The position numbers and the translations under genes are program-made. The notes beneath the pieces were generated by a model. The model had not been told where the DNA came from, made no database searches, and worked only from the letters and a program-made list of their open reading frames with translations. From contig CM043969.1 of NCBI GenBank assembly GCA_014529385.2, positions 68,582,676-68,646,675 of the forward strand: DNA of 64,000 bases. Direction: 5' to 3'. Within the stretch, counting starts at the first letter, position 1; every line of letters starts with the position of its first letter. The DNA is from Adiantum capillus-veneris (taxonomy: Eukaryota > Streptophyta > Polypodiopsida > Polypodiales > Pteridaceae). This document shows positions 11,137-24,094 of this stretch, in pieces.

Positions 11137-14100
11137 TCATGTGTATGAGAGTAAGCCCAAAGCTTTTCGGAAAGCTTCAAACTTTTCTCGTGATAACGCC
11201 TTCGTAAATAGATCTGCAATGTTATCATGTGTAGGACAGTAAGTTAGTGTGATCTCCCCTGCATGTAGCCTTTCCCTGACATAGTGGTAGTGAACCTCTA
11301 TGTGCTTTGTTCTTGCATGAAATACTGGATTCCTTGCAACTGCCATAGCACTCTGACTGTCAGTGAAAATGGTAGTGGGTGCCTGTTGACACTCACAAAG
11401 ATCTGCCAATAACCTGCGTATCCATACACAATCAACTGTTGCCGTGAAAGCTGCCCTGTACTCAGCTTCACAAGTTGATGTAGCCACTGTGGGTTGCTTC
11501 TTGCTTAGCCAAGATATACATGCATTTCCCAAGAAAAAACAATTGCCACTTGTGGAATGTCGTGTGTCAAAATCACCAGCCCAATCTGAATCGCTGTAAC
11601 CAAGAAGCTGCATAGAACTGTGCTTTCCATACATATCCCCCCTTGGAAAGAACATGGCAAGATTAGGGGTACCTGAAAGGTAACGAAGTATGCGCTTCAC
11701 AGCTTGGCAATGATGCATACCTGGGCTGTGCATAAATCTGCTTGCTTGTGAAACCCCAAATTGAATGTCTGGACGAGTGTTGCCTGCCAAATATATCAAG
11801 CAACCAATTGCAACTAGTGATCTAACTGTGGACGCACGAGAAGTAGGAGCAAAGGTTTCATCATAATCTATGCCTTTCTGTTGCGCATAGCCTTTTGCCA
11901 CAAGCCTTGCTTTGTACCTGTCAACAGTACCATCTTGTTTCCTTTTTACCTTAAAAACCCACTTTGTACCAATAGGCTTTTTACCTGTAGGCAAGTCCAC
12001 TAGATCCCATGTATGATTCTTATGAATAGAATCAATTTCTTGCTGCATAGCATCTTTCCACTGAACACACTCTAAAGCTTGTTCAAATGAATCAGGCTCA
12101 TCTGCATCACAAAGAGTGCTAAAGCAAGCCAAATCTACTTGCTCTCTACCAAAAGTAGTACCAGCACGTGTTTTTCGTGGCAACGGTGCATCCAACTTGC
12201 TATCCTGCAAAGTTTTCTGAACCCATTTAGGCAAGGTTCTTTCTTCCCTGAGAACTTCTTGCTCTTCACGCACAATTTCCTCTACATCATGAGGTGTCAC
12301 ATGCTGATCAAAAGATTGATCAAGATTATCAACCTGTTGTGAATCTTGATTTTCCACAAAAGAAGGAAGCAAACCTTCAAATACATCTGTGTCTGCATAT
12401 GAGGTACATCAAAAGCACATAATTCATATCCATAATTTACATCAGATTTCAAAAAATCACGACTTTCAAAAATCTGTTTTAGCAATTTAAAGTCTATAAC
12501 CTTTACTTCCACTACTGTACCCACAAATATACATTTGATTGCTTTATCATCAAGCTTCCCACGTAACTGGTGAGGGATGTGAGCATAAGCAAGACAACCA
12601 AAAACACGAAGATAACTGACTGAAGGTTTTTTGTCATACCAAGCTTCATATGCAGTAATGGTCTTCAAGGCACGAGTAGGACACCTGTTCAAAACATGTG
12701 CTGCACAAGCAACTGCCTCCATCCATAGCTTATGAGGCAAACTCTTAGCCTTGAGCATACATCTAGCTGTCTCCATTAAAGACCTGTTCTTCCTTTCTGC
12801 AACACCATTCTGTTGTGGTGTGTATGGCATAGTGCATTGGTGTTTAATGCCTTTCTTTCCCAAAAAATCCTTAAATGCACCTGACATGTATTCACCTCCT
12901 CGATCGGTACGAAGAGTCTGTACTTTGCAACCTGTTTCATTTTCAACCATGGCGACATAATGTTGAAAAACTGCAAACACATCTGACTTTGCTTTGAGTG
13001 GATACACCCAACAAAACCTGGAAAAGTCATCAATGAAGGTCACAAAATAAAGGCTGTTTCCTATAGATGGCGTCCTCATAGGACCACATACATCACTGTG
13101 TACAAGTTGCAACTTTCGTGTCGCTCTAACTGAACCATCCTGTGAAAATGCAAATCTGTGCATCTTTCCAAGAACGCAACCTTCACATACATGTCTTGGT
13201 GGCATCTCCAATAAAGACGAATCATGCACCATATTATGACGTTGTAAAGTCATCAAACTGCCATAACTAACATGCCCAAATCTAGCATGCCACAACTCAG
13301 CATCCTGCATGGCCTGAGTCTTTGTTTCTGCAATACATACCTGAATCTGCTTTTCATAACAATCTAGCACAAATAGTCCATTTTCCAGCGTACCTGTAGT
13401 GATAAGAGAATAACCATTCTCTCGATCTCGTACAACACATCTGTCATCCTCAAAAATGACCCGAAGACCATTTTTTGCAAGAGAGGATACAGACAACAAA
13501 TTCTTCTTGATCCCTGGAACATATAAGACATCTGGCAAGCATAAATCTGAACCATCTGAAATGGTAATCAAAATCTTACCAACGCCTTTGATTAGATAAG
13601 AAGCATTATTTGCACATGTCACCTTCTTTCCTGCTGGAGCTGCATCCAATGAACAAAACAAATCCTTCCTTGAAGTAATATGCCTGGATGCACCACTATC
13701 AAAGTACCAAATCATTTGTGTCTTGTCAACACTGTAAGCAGAAAAATTTGAACATACTACAAAAGCATAAGAATCCTGCACAAAGTTGCAGACTCTTCTT
13801 TAGCTGTAGAAGAATCACCAGAAGCTGAAACAACCAAACTTGACTCTTTCTTCTTTTCTTTAGCAATTCGCTTTTTACACTCACTAATGTAGTGACCAGG
13901 TTTCTTGCAGTAGTGACATTTACCTTTCTTCTTGGACTTGTCGGAATCACCTTTAGACTTCTCTGAAGATTGTCCTGCACTAGACTTGGAGTGATGAGCA
14001 CTCTCTTTACCCCTGTTTTTGTTCTGTACAACAAGAGCATGATCCATACCATCCACCTGTAAAGACTTGTTCTTACGTGATTGATCCTCCTGCAATAGCA

Positions 14101-14724
14101 AAGCCACTAACTCTTCAAAATGAAGAGGGTCAGGATTAGCTCGCAAAGACAGAGTCAAAGAAGTCTGAAAAGTCAAATAAGATGGTGGTAGTGAATTGAG
14201 TGTTTTGGAAACCAAGTCCTTCTCTGGAATCACTTCATCAATGCTAAGCAATTGCTCTTTAAGATCCCTGATTTTTGTAAGATGCTCGACAATATCGTCA
14301 CCTTCGTCCATCTGTATTTTGTCAAGTTGTTTCTTCAAAAACTCTATTCTGGCAGCGTTTCTTCCTCCAAACATAGCTTGCAGAGTGTTCCAAGCATCCT
14401 CAGAAGTTCTGCAAGATCTGATATGTGGTGTGATTGTCCTCTTTATGGTTAAGGCAATCACAGCCATAGCCTGTGCATCTTTAGTATCCCATCTCTTTTG
14501 CTCTGGAGTGACTTGTGAGGGTCCTGCACCAACAGCTGCACCACGACCAGGCGTGGCAGGTGCAATGCTACTGGACGAACTTCATCTCCAGATACATAAT
14601 CCCACAATCCTTTACCAACCAAAACATTTTTGGCCATAAAAGACCAAAGAGAATAGTTGGTACCATCCAATTTGTCTTCGGATGTAAACGCACCAAAAAT
14701 CTCTTTCTCCGTAGATTGAGCCAT
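11137..14724 (-). pseudogene. Copia gag-pol, frameshifted, RT core deleted
   Basis: Order on the minus strand: Gag (start at 14724, MAQSTEKEIF), zinc knuckle CHYCKKPGHYISEC (about 13885-13926), protease DSGASRHIT, integrase zinc site and core (VHSDVCGPM, RTDRGGEY, NGVAERKNRS), the first part of RT (FAPTSRASTVRS), then RNase H (DSDWAG, CEAEY, TDSQSA). Frameshifts lie near 14570, 13790 and 12530-12300. Near 11820 the frame jumps from the RT fingers (TVRSLVAI) straight to GCLIY, the connection before RNase H. Compared with the intact element about 200 codons are missing, including the YVDD catalytic motif. Gag, integrase and RNase H remain recognisable. Confidence 0.92.
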
Positions 14725-15109
14725 ACTGTAGATGCACACAAGAGAGCAAAAGAACCTCCAAGAGATTCACAAATCTCCTCTCCAATCCAAGCAAAACTCT
14801 ACACAAAATCTCAGCACAAAGCTAAGACAAGCTGCTTCCCAAAAGAACTGTTTACCTGAAGAAAATCTGTCAAAAAGCACACCCTCTTGATCTAAACGCC
14901 TCCGAAAAGTAACTTCTGCTACGCTGCTCAGAACAAAATTCTGAGGGCTCGAACGGCTTCGAAAGGGGGGTAAAACCTCAGGTCACCTGTTCAGAATACT
15001 CCCGGAACGTCGAGGATGCTCGCGCGAACAAATTTTCCGAAAACTGCCTGAAAACTGCGATTGCGCGCATGGACGCGAAAACGCAAGTAGAGGCTCTGGA
15101 AATCACCTC

Positions 15110-15121
15110 GCTCTGATACCA
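15110..15121 (-). promoter_or_regulatory. tRNA-iMet primer binding site
   Basis: On the minus strand TGGTATCAGAGC, two bases inside the 5' LTR (15124-15401). This is the usual primer site of plant copia elements. Confidence 0.95.
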
Positions 15122-15123
15122 AT

Positions 15124-15401
15124 TGTTGAAGATGATGAAATAGGAAACAGAAGGAAGACAGCAACTCAGAGTAGGAAGAAGATGGAGAAGGAGAAGACAC
15201 AGAGCTTGTGTACGAGATCTCTGTAGTCTGTCTCTCTATATTGGAATAATAATTGTGTACAAACTCAGAGCTACAAAGCTTATATGAAACCCTAAGAGAT
15301 AAGGTGTCCTTTCACACCAGATGTCCAGGGAGAAAAACCCAGTGGGAGAAAAGTGCCCCTGGTGAAGCGCGTATACACACTAACACTACTACATGTCTAC
15401 A
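15124..15401 (-). repeat. 5' LTR of minus-strand copia
   Basis: 278 bp. Differs from 10812-11089 at about three positions (C/T, A/G, G/A). Confidence 0.93.
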
Positions 15402-15446
15402 TGTACATGCTCAATTGACCAAGATTATACAAAATATTACCAAAAA

Positions 15447-15466
15447 TAAATAATCGTGATTATTTA
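15447..15466. repeat. H palindrome 5
   Basis: TAAATAATCGTGATTATTTA, identical to palindrome 2. After removing the copia and one target duplication it lies 284 bp from palindrome 4. Confidence 0.92.
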
Positions 15467-15487
15467 CTTTTGAGAAAAAAACCTGTA

Positions 15488-15509
15488 GTAAATAATTGTG
15501 ATTATTTAC
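15488..15509. repeat. H palindrome 6
   Basis: Same arms and TGTG centre as palindrome 3, with matching downstream flank. Only 42 bp from palindrome 5, so about 250 bp was probably lost between them. Confidence 0.92.
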
Positions 15510-15766
15510 ATTTGCTCCAGAATTGAGATATTTTGCCCAACTGAATATACCATAGGGTCAAGCACATCAAGTAGACTCCATAAATCAAATCTGGTGAAAT
15601 TTGGATCACAAAATTGAGACTTAAGCTAGATTCTTGGAATCAAAGTCTTCCGACAATAAACAGTTGATAACTTGGACAAATCTTGATCAAACTCAACCAA
15701 ACTTGTCCAGAGATCATAAAAAGGTAATTACTTTGCAAAACAAGCCGAAAAAGTGTAGAAACTGAG

Positions 15767-15796
15767 AAAAGTAAATAATCGGGATTATTTACTTTT
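15767..15796. repeat. H palindrome 7
   Basis: Perfect 14-bp arms (AAAAGTAAATAATC and GATTATTTACTTTT) around a central GG, the longest in element H. 283 bp from palindrome 6. Confidence 0.94.
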
Positions 15797-16350
15797 GAGT
15801 CTCAAAAACAAGATTTTGGACTTTTGAGTTTGTACAGTGCTAGAACAACATAATACGTGCTAGATTTTGGAATTTTGAGCTTGTATAGTGCTAGAACAAC
15901 ATAATACAAGGCCACTCAGCAATTTTGGGTTCAATCGGATCCAAATTGGTACTTGTTAACTCAAATTCAAGTTGCAGATTAGTCCTTTAGCTCCTTGCAA
16001 GGATTAGAATTTGGAAATCTCAATTGCTGACTCACTTAGCTCAGATTGAAGAACCAAGTTGCAGGCAAAGAATTGGGAGCTTGACAAGAACTGAATTCAA
16101 GTCAAGTGGAAAAAATGGATAACAATCTAATCTGCAGGTTCGGTTATTCAAGGCCTAGATTTTCATCATTTCAAAGGCTGCAATCAATTCTCACACTTTC
16201 GAGCTAGAGTTAATCAACTCTTGTGAGTCTAAGAGAAATAGACTGCCAAAAGTACTTCGGCAAAAGCAGTCTTATCAAACCCGAGCATAAATGTTTTTGT
16301 TGATCAATACCAGAATCTGTTAGGAGACAATTTTTACGGAACTAGTCGAC
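15797..16350 (+). other. Leader of element H after the array
   Basis: Non-coding sequence with a short direct repeat (TGCTAGAACAACATAATAC twice, near 15838 and 15888). It ends at the ATG of the first ORF. Confidence 0.5.
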
Positions 16351-17386
16351 ATGGGCTCATCTCGAGCTGAGCGTTCAAGTACAGTAGAGAAAGCCAGTAG
16401 CAGTGGTAACACAGGTACAAGTGCAACAGAGAAGATTTTATAGCTTTATGGCTATAATGGAGATCTTATACACAAATTCAAAAGGCCATACATAATTGAT
16501 GAACAGCAAAAGCAACACAGGAGACAAGATCCTATTGATTAGAGTAAAACCAGATTCAGAGAACTCCCAAATGTTCACAGACTTCGGTGGAGCCAGGTAT
16601 TGCAAGCTCGAAGATGAAGTGAAGATAGAGGTGCAAAAAATCAACCCAAGTGTTTATCCAAAAATTTGCACAAGCTTGCAAAACATACATTTAGTGCATA
16701 TGCAATTAGGATCATTGTACATGGACTGCAGTGGTCAGATCTATAGTCGAGAGCCACTAATGCAAGATCCAACAGATCAGCCAATTGAAGCTAGTCTAAT
16801 TGGAGAACCAAGCCAAAGACGGTACAAAGGTAAAGATGGAGCAGTCTATAGCTTGATGCTCAGTGTTTTAAAAGGAAATGCCGACAACTTGGCCCAAAAA
16901 GGAAAACTGTGCAAAAAGGATCAACCAATATTTGAACGGCCCACATACCAACTCATAGAAGTGCATCCAATGATAGATCAGAAAGGATGGTTCATTTTAG
17001 AGGAAATAATCTATTATAGCCCATCCTCTCTAGAGCTGAAGGATATTACTCGAGTAAACCCAGAATTTTGTACTGAGCCAAATTCTCCTCCATTGAAAAT
17101 CAAGCTTCGATGTTGTGACCAAACGAGCATATACTTTGACCTAGAACAGTTGTAGATATAGACGAGAGTCTAGCATCTATGATGCATTGGGTCGTGAAAC
17201 CACAGAAGCTCATATCATAGGAGACCCATGGGATAGACAATATCATGGCAAAGATAATGCTATCTACAGCTTGACATGGGGAATAATTTGTCATGTTTCA
17301 CGAAGATGCATAGGAAACTATGCAGAAGGTTTACAAATGTCAAACATCAACCTTGCTACCCAAAGTGTACCTTCACAATCCCAAAA

Positions 17387-17390
<4 letters not shown>
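16351..17390 (+). pseudogene. Element H first ORF, unknown protein, truncated
   Basis: The likely start is ATG at 16351 (MGSSRAERSS), which mirrors the MGSQQPGG start of element G at 31526. A stop follows at 16439, and an open frame then runs 16496-17155 (about 219 residues). A motif IGEPSQRRYKGKDGAVYSL recurs, after a stop, as IGDPWDRQYHGKDNAIYSL near 17211, so the protein seems built of repeats. No known domain is recognised. By position it should be the N-terminal part of Gag or a leader protein. It is cut off by the GA tract at 17390. Confidence 0.5.

Positions 17391-17451
<61 letters not shown>
17390..17451. repeat. (GA)n microsatellite at an element junction
   Basis: About 60 bases of GA separating element H from chromovirus LTR sequence. 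Confidence 0.97.
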
Positions 17452-17452
<1 letters not shown>

Positions 17453-17456
<4 letters not shown>

Positions 17457-18523
17457 TTGCCAACTTGGGCACTTGAGAGTGTGTCAATGAGGAGCAAGAG
17501 AACCAAAAATACAATGATCCCTTGCTTATATATTCAAAAAAATTTGCAACTAGACTTCAAATGGAATGCATACAACTTGGCTAATGATAAGTAAACACTC
17601 CATAATACAACTTGACCAATGATAAGTAAACACTCCACAACGCAACTTGTGCATGCTCATACGCTTGTATAATCTTTCTACACTTGAAAAAATCACCCCC
17701 TCATTTCTTGGACCCTTCCTGGAAAGTGTACATACCACACGCACACACACACACACACACACTTGCTAACTTCACATAAAGCCAGTAGGTACTACTTTGG
17801 ACATGTGGTCTAGACAAGCTTATCAAATAAGGACTAGAGTCAACTTTCTAAATGAGGAAGGGATTATCTAACCCTAGAATTTAGATTTTCCCTTCAATTT
17901 ATTAAATTCCATAAACTTATCCTCCTCTAATTTAATTAGCTCAGGTACAAGACCTTTGCACAAACCTTGAAGGCTTTATGAAGCTAACTTGGGCTACAAC
18001 CTACCTACTTAATTAAGACGAACTTTTGTAAAAAATAAAACTCGCCCTTGGGCTTTAAGACTCCACCTTATGTGAAAAACCTTAGCACAATGCTTTGGAG
18101 GTGCCACCAAGCTACTCCCAATAAATTCAGATAATTTGTGGCAAGCTAGAAATTTACCCTAAGGCTTCCTAGACTTTATACTCGGAGTCTAAAGAGTTAT
18201 TTTAATGAATTAAACTTAGCATAGCTACTTTCTATTTTTAGACTCATATAATTGCTCTAAGTCATTTACTTTGTCCGCTACCTTTGATCAAGGCTTTGGG
18301 ATATAGTCATCCTTCTTTGATCTGTACCTATGACTGAGATAAATAAATAACAATTACCCTTGCTCTTTTATGAACTTTTTTCCATTTTGGTCCCAAGTCT
18401 TTGACCGGCTGGCCCATAATCATTTAATCAACTTTACTTGTTCTCTTTTATTTTCCCTAGACTTAAGTGGAAAAATTAAGTTGGGAAATAATTTTAGAAG
18501 ATAAAAAATTACTTTTCATGACA
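17453..18523 (-). mobile_element. Chromovirus 3' LTR, minus strand
   Basis: Read on the minus strand it starts TGTCATGAAAAG at 18523 right after a polypurine tract, and runs about 1 kb to the GA tract. The first 900 bases match, in opposite orientation, 61755-62741 (shared features: a CA/GT tract, GGAGTGTTTACTTATCATTG, GGACCCTTCC). Near its end the string GGAGTGTTTACTTATCATT is duplicated (about 17586-17634). The 3' limit is uncertain. Confidence 0.65.
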
Positions 18524-18540
18524 TTACCTCTCCCTTGAAA
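18524..18540 (-). promoter_or_regulatory. Polypurine tract of chromovirus
   Basis: Minus-strand TTTCAAGGGAGAGGTAA, directly before the LTR start. Confidence 0.7.
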
Positions 18541-18914
18541 TCATAGTTGTCCTTGAATGCTATGGGGTAGGAAAAATAAAGTCATAGCTAGTCCTCTTAC
18601 TTTGGGTAGAGGATTCCTTTTTACCCTTCGACATTATTACACAGTGGTGACTAGCTCCACTTGATTCTTGGAAGGCTTAGCTAAAGCATGTATCTACTCA
18701 TCCCTTATCATCTTTCATAGTAGATTGGCAAGGTCTACTAGATACTTGAGAGACTAAGTTGTCGCACGCTTGATTCATGGTATGCATACACTTAAAACTT
18801 ATGAACATTCAAAAGAAATCTTAAAGTCAAACAAGATAAATTTATTTATATAAAATACTTGTTCATATATGATTCGTACCTTTGATCGGAGTCATTGTAA
18901 GTAATAACAATGTT
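18541..18914. other. Chromovirus 3' untranslated region
   Basis: Between the end of the integrase reading frame and the polypurine tract on the minus strand. No other gene is seen. Confidence 0.5.
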
Positions 18915-19300
18915 TACATTATCCTTTAGCTAGATGTCTTGCATCCACCACCTTGCATCTTCAAAACAATAATTCTTAAATTTGACAAGATATCATCGGA
19001 TAGTTTTGCTGCTTCTTGAAACCTTGTTCTCATATGGTATAATTCTCTTTGGATGCAAGATATCTTCTTGATCCGCAACCTCGGGTGGTTCTTTAATTAC
19101 TAGATCTTTGGGTGGCTCGCTCTTATAAGGTTTCAAGAGGCTCACTTGAAAGGCATTATGAATGAGCCAAGTACTTGGTAAGCTTAACTTGTAAGCTATT
19201 TCATTCATAAGATTAAGAACTTTAAATGGGCCATAATATATTTTTTCTAACTTGGCATAATAGTTTTGGTGACCCGTTATGCATTCTTACCAAAAAAATT
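18915..19300 (-). pseudogene. Chromovirus integrase C-terminus and chromodomain
   Basis: The minus-strand frame reads LEKIYYGPFKVLNLMNEIAY, then IHNAFQVSLLKPYK, then after a stop YLVKFKNYCFEDARW. These are the hallmarks of the Ty3 integrase C-terminal GPF/Y region and the following chromodomain, which tethers chromoviruses to heterochromatin. Everything upstream (RT, integrase core) is missing. It is adjacent to its own 3' LTR at 17453-18523. Confidence 0.85.
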
Positions 19301-20341
<1,041 letters not shown>

Positions 20342-20408
20342 CTCCCCCCTCCGAATTCATGCTGTCCTTGACATGACCTCATTGTCAATGTCGATGCGGT
20401 CTTTGTTG

Positions 20409-20832
20409 TCATTTTTCTTTCTTGTGCTTTATGTCCTTCACATCCAAACCACAAGTTGCAACATCTGTTGTTGTCATTATAGGGCTATTGCTAGATCTAA
20501 CTTCAGAAAGAAGCCATTCTCGTTCAACTTGACTCTTATCATCATGGATAGATAAAGATGCAAATTCATCCATTAGAAGTTGTCTAGTAACTTGATCAAA
20601 ACATCTTTTTGTTTCCATAAATATGATCACTTTACTTCCATCCATCATTCTCTTCAGTAAATCTGGCAGTTTTGAGTATTTCTCATTCTCAAAAACAAAT
20701 TCTACAATTTGTAGACCTGAATGATTGTCTTTTAGAGCTTATGAACCAATGACAACTTTGTAAGGATTCTGAAGAAATTGTCCAGCTAAACCTTCTACTT
20801 GTTTAGGCCAAGTTATACTCCAATACTAAGTC
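20409..20832 (-). pseudogene. DEAD-box RNA helicase fragment (DBP2/DDX5-like)
   Basis: The minus-strand frame reads SITWPKQVEGLAGQFLQNPY, then ENEKYSKLPDLLKRMMDGSK, VIIFMETKR, LSIHDDKSQVEREW, SPIMTTTDVATCGLDVKDIK and a stop. This follows the SAT/Ib to motif V region of DBP2/DDX5-type DEAD-box helicases (family form TATDVAARGLDVKD) across several conserved blocks with no intron. One stop lies near 20740 and key residues are changed (no glycine in the ARGLD-type motif), so it is a pseudogene. It lies directly upstream of an LTR element's polypurine tract and LTR start in the same orientation, which suggests capture by that retrotransposon. Confidence 0.85.
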
Positions 20833-22001
20833 TATTTGTTAGGCCAAATCTAGGAGATAATTTTTTTGATTTGAGATTCAAAACCATGTTTGGTAGGGGC
20901 TTTTAATTCTTTTCCTTCTTTGTATCACTTGTACCGAATTTTTCTCCATTTCCTTCAATTTAATACCGCAGACATAAGAACTAGATATTCAGTTAAAATA
21001 AATAAAAAAACTTTTCAATATATATTAGAAAAAAAATCACTAAGAAAGCAATCAAATCTACACAATATGAGATTTGCAATGCACTCTAGTCAATTCCACA
21101 TATCGACCACATATGTTCTGAGCAAACATACACATTGCAATGCACTCTCTACATGTCATTATGGAATAGAAATAATATGAAATTGTCAATGCAATTGTAA
21201 ATATAATGATTAGTTATACATCCTCTGCGATCTGAAAACAATAAGACACAACTATATTCACATGCTACAAAGAATCATCAACATTTACATTGAAATGATG
21301 ATAATGATTTGCAAAACACACATGAAAAAAATAATGTCGATGATTGACAATCTCATGCAATAATAATCTTTGAATTATAATACATAATTCACTCCCTATA
21401 TAAACCAATGCATAAAACAAAGCAATGAAATCTTCAATACAATTACACAATTAAGGACTACTTGTACCCAATCAAGGATTGTAGCCCCCTTATGCATCCA
21501 ATTCAATATATAAAAGCTAATTTCACCCAAATTATTAAGGATAATAGCTCTCATATTGTGCAGTGGAAATGTATATCAATTCAAATCTATGATGGTGAAA
21601 AATGCAATACTTCAAGGATCTTTATATACGGAGTACACTAGTACAGAGCATCCGATCCTTGACTATCAACTCGTTATTTAAATATGCAACATTCTTCCAT
21701 GGACGTACTTTTGCCCATGTTTCCGTGCTCTGCTTCAGCGGCACACGAGGACTTGCGCCAAATTAGGAATGGGGGAATGTTAGCAGTGGCTAACACATGC
21801 TACACAAGCTAGGGATGCGCTATGGATGTGTACAATATTTCCTATTCACATTGTATAAGGTCTTGGGCTCATTGGGAGTTCCAAATTGTATATGCTAGCT
21901 AAAGGGCTCAACTTAATTTTTAGTAGGAAGGCTTATGGTGCATGCCTTTAAAAGAAATCCTTTATGCAAAGAGGCTTCATTGCTGAGTATCCATTCTTGA
22001 G

Positions 22002-22046
<45 letters not shown>

Positions 22047-23785
22047 GTTCACTCTATGGATGGCCTAGCCTTGAGTTTAATGCCCATGCTTAGAAGGATA
22101 GTGCTAATCCTTTGTAATTAGAGAAGCATTTTTTGATCTAATCTCTACTTTCTTCATTAGTGTTAATTCTTATATATTCCATTATGTCATGAAGTAGTTT
22201 CACCTTCTCATTATTCTAGATTTGAGTGTGTCTGTGTGTGTGTGTGATAACTTCTTGCTTATTAAACCACTCCTATCCTTCTATGAGCACTTAATTTTTG
22301 ATATTTAGCATCTCTTATCAGGTTGATCAAGTAGTTTATTAATCTTGTGATTAGAGTATGTGCCCTATTGTTTGTTCGTGTGTGGATGGGTTTAATGAAA
22401 CTCAAGCACCATTCACCTTGTGTGTATAGATTTTGATCAAGTACCTTGATTGGCATGTGGTGATTGGAGAGGCCAAAACCAATGCAATTAGTGTGCTTAG
22501 AGATTCTAGTCTATGGCAAGTTGTACTTTGGTGGGCTTAATGCATGTAGGTGATGTTTGATTGATGACTATGGTGTGATTAGAGTTAGTGATTTATGGAT
22601 AATCTCTATTCCATTGGAAGAGCACTCTCTTGAATCTTCTCATTTGCTACATCCAATGATTCTCGTGCTTCCATGTCCTAGCCGGGTTACCGATCTTAGA
22701 ATTGGTAATTTTGTTGGTCTTGGGTTGACTAGGCTATGTTATGATTCCCCCAGCATTATGATTTTGGAATAAGATTTTGTTATCAATTATTGAATAAATG
22801 TAAACTCAAATTAGAAAATAGATGCATAAAAGTTAATGTTATAAGGAAGTATCAATTGCGTGAGTTAAAAACTATAACACAAGTGTGGACACTACTAACA
22901 CAAATCACTGGAATTTTACATCACACAAAAGTGGTCTATCTTGGACGAAAAGTGTATGATACGCACTGATAGCACAATTGTGTGAGCTAATATCCATAAC
23001 ACAAGAGTGGTCACTATTATTAAATTGATTTAAAAATATAATAATCAATTTGGTCACTATTGAAGTGTGAGAAAATCCCTAACATAATGCAACAGCCAAA
23101 CCCTTACATCACATTTAAAAAAAGGCTATCAGTCATAGTTACAAAGCACATGTAGAATGTATATCTTTATCACCTATTGCAAGTACCAGACAATGATGAA
23201 AAGAGAAGCAAAGTTTCAACTAGCACTCACTATCTGGTACTATTGCTTAGATGAGTTGGATACGTAGAATGAAAGCATAAACAATAGTGCAAAAAAATAT
23301 AAACATTTATATATTCGTAGATGAAGTGAAAGTTAAACTTAACTCTTCACTCTTCAAATGTGGCAAAGTGTATACTTTATTTATACTATGGTTTAGCTCT
23401 GTCTCTAGTGTGTAAAGTAAACTATATTGGATAGCAAGATTCTAGATATGTTTGTATATTTTGGCAACTCTAGAAGTGTGAGTATTCTCATACACAATAC
23501 AAAGTGACAAATCCCTACCCCATCTCTGAAGTACGAGGAAGGAACCTCTACACATCACGAGTGGGATTCTACACTCACTATGGTCTCTTTGGAGTGTGAC
23601 CAATTGGTCTACACAAACACGAGAGAAACCTTTAATGCCCTATCTATTCTAGGAGTGTGTTTATGTCTACATAACCTCGAAATAGGTCTACGTACCTACA
23701 AACTAATTCTGTGTGCGAGGTGAACCTCTAGCACAACACAAAATAGAAAAAAAAGTTAAAAATTAAAATTGAAAAATGCAATTAT
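20833..23785. other. Unassigned AT-rich region
   Basis: No gene recognised on either strand. It holds a CT tract at 22004-22042 and a short GT run near 22230. Confidence 0.4.
22004..22042. repeat. (CT)n microsatellite
   Basis: 39 bases of CT repeat. Confidence 0.97.
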
Positions 23786-24094
23786 ACATGCTTGCTCTGT
23801 TACCACTATCTCTGTCAAGCTAAAAGTTGTAATACGCTCCCTGGATTGAAGAGGCATATATTATAGGATGGAAGGTTTCTTCGGTTTCTTCGATTGAAGA
23901 AACCTTCAATCAAAGATTTCATTCGGTTATATGTTTTACAACATACATGCTTGCTCTGTTACCACTATCTCTGTCAAGCTAAAAGTTGTCATGCGCTCCC
24001 TGGATTGAAGAGGCATATATTATAGGATGGAAGGTTTCTTCGATTGAAGAAACCTTCAATCAAAGATTTCATTCGGTTATATGTTTTACAACAT
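23786..24094. repeat. Tandem duplication with internal perfect hairpin
   Basis: Two copies (23786-23944 and 23945-24094) begin ACATGCTTGCTCTG and end near TTTTACAACAT. Each contains 12-bp arms GAAGGTTTCTTC and GAAGAAACCTTC around GATT (second copy 24030-24057). The first copy has a small extra insertion repeating CGGTTTCTTC. Confidence 0.92.

Larger units (their letters stand above)
10812..15401 (-). mobile_element. Defective Ty1/copia element, minus strand
   Basis: Bounded by 278-bp LTRs (10812-11089 and 15124-15401) and a 5-bp target duplication TGTAC (10807-10811, 15402-15406). A tRNA-iMet primer site and a polypurine tract lie in the expected places for minus-strand transcription. The LTRs differ at about 3 of 278 positions by eye, so it is fairly young. 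The coding region has frameshifts and lacks the reverse-transcriptase catalytic core, so it cannot move alone. Its proteins are of the same family as the intact copia at 47502-52694. It sits in the leader of element H between palindromes 4 and 5. Confidence 0.93.
8633..17390 (+). mobile_element. Element H: 5' part of an Athila-like Ty3 retrotransposon
   Basis: The order is a putative 5' LTR, a primer site for tRNA-Asp, a 6.7 kb leader (2.7 kb without the nested copia) carrying a palindrome array, and the start of a first ORF. The layout matches element G further right. The element stops at a GA microsatellite at 17390 where chromovirus sequence begins, so gag-pol and the 3' LTR are missing here. 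A copia element (10812-15401) is inserted in the leader. Classification rests on the primer site and similarity of layout to G; no RT is present to confirm it. Confidence 0.6.

Noticed and set aside
17187..17594. Separate gene running through the GA tract
   Set aside because: Its first part continues the element H ORF, the middle is the GA microsatellite, and the end is chromovirus LTR.
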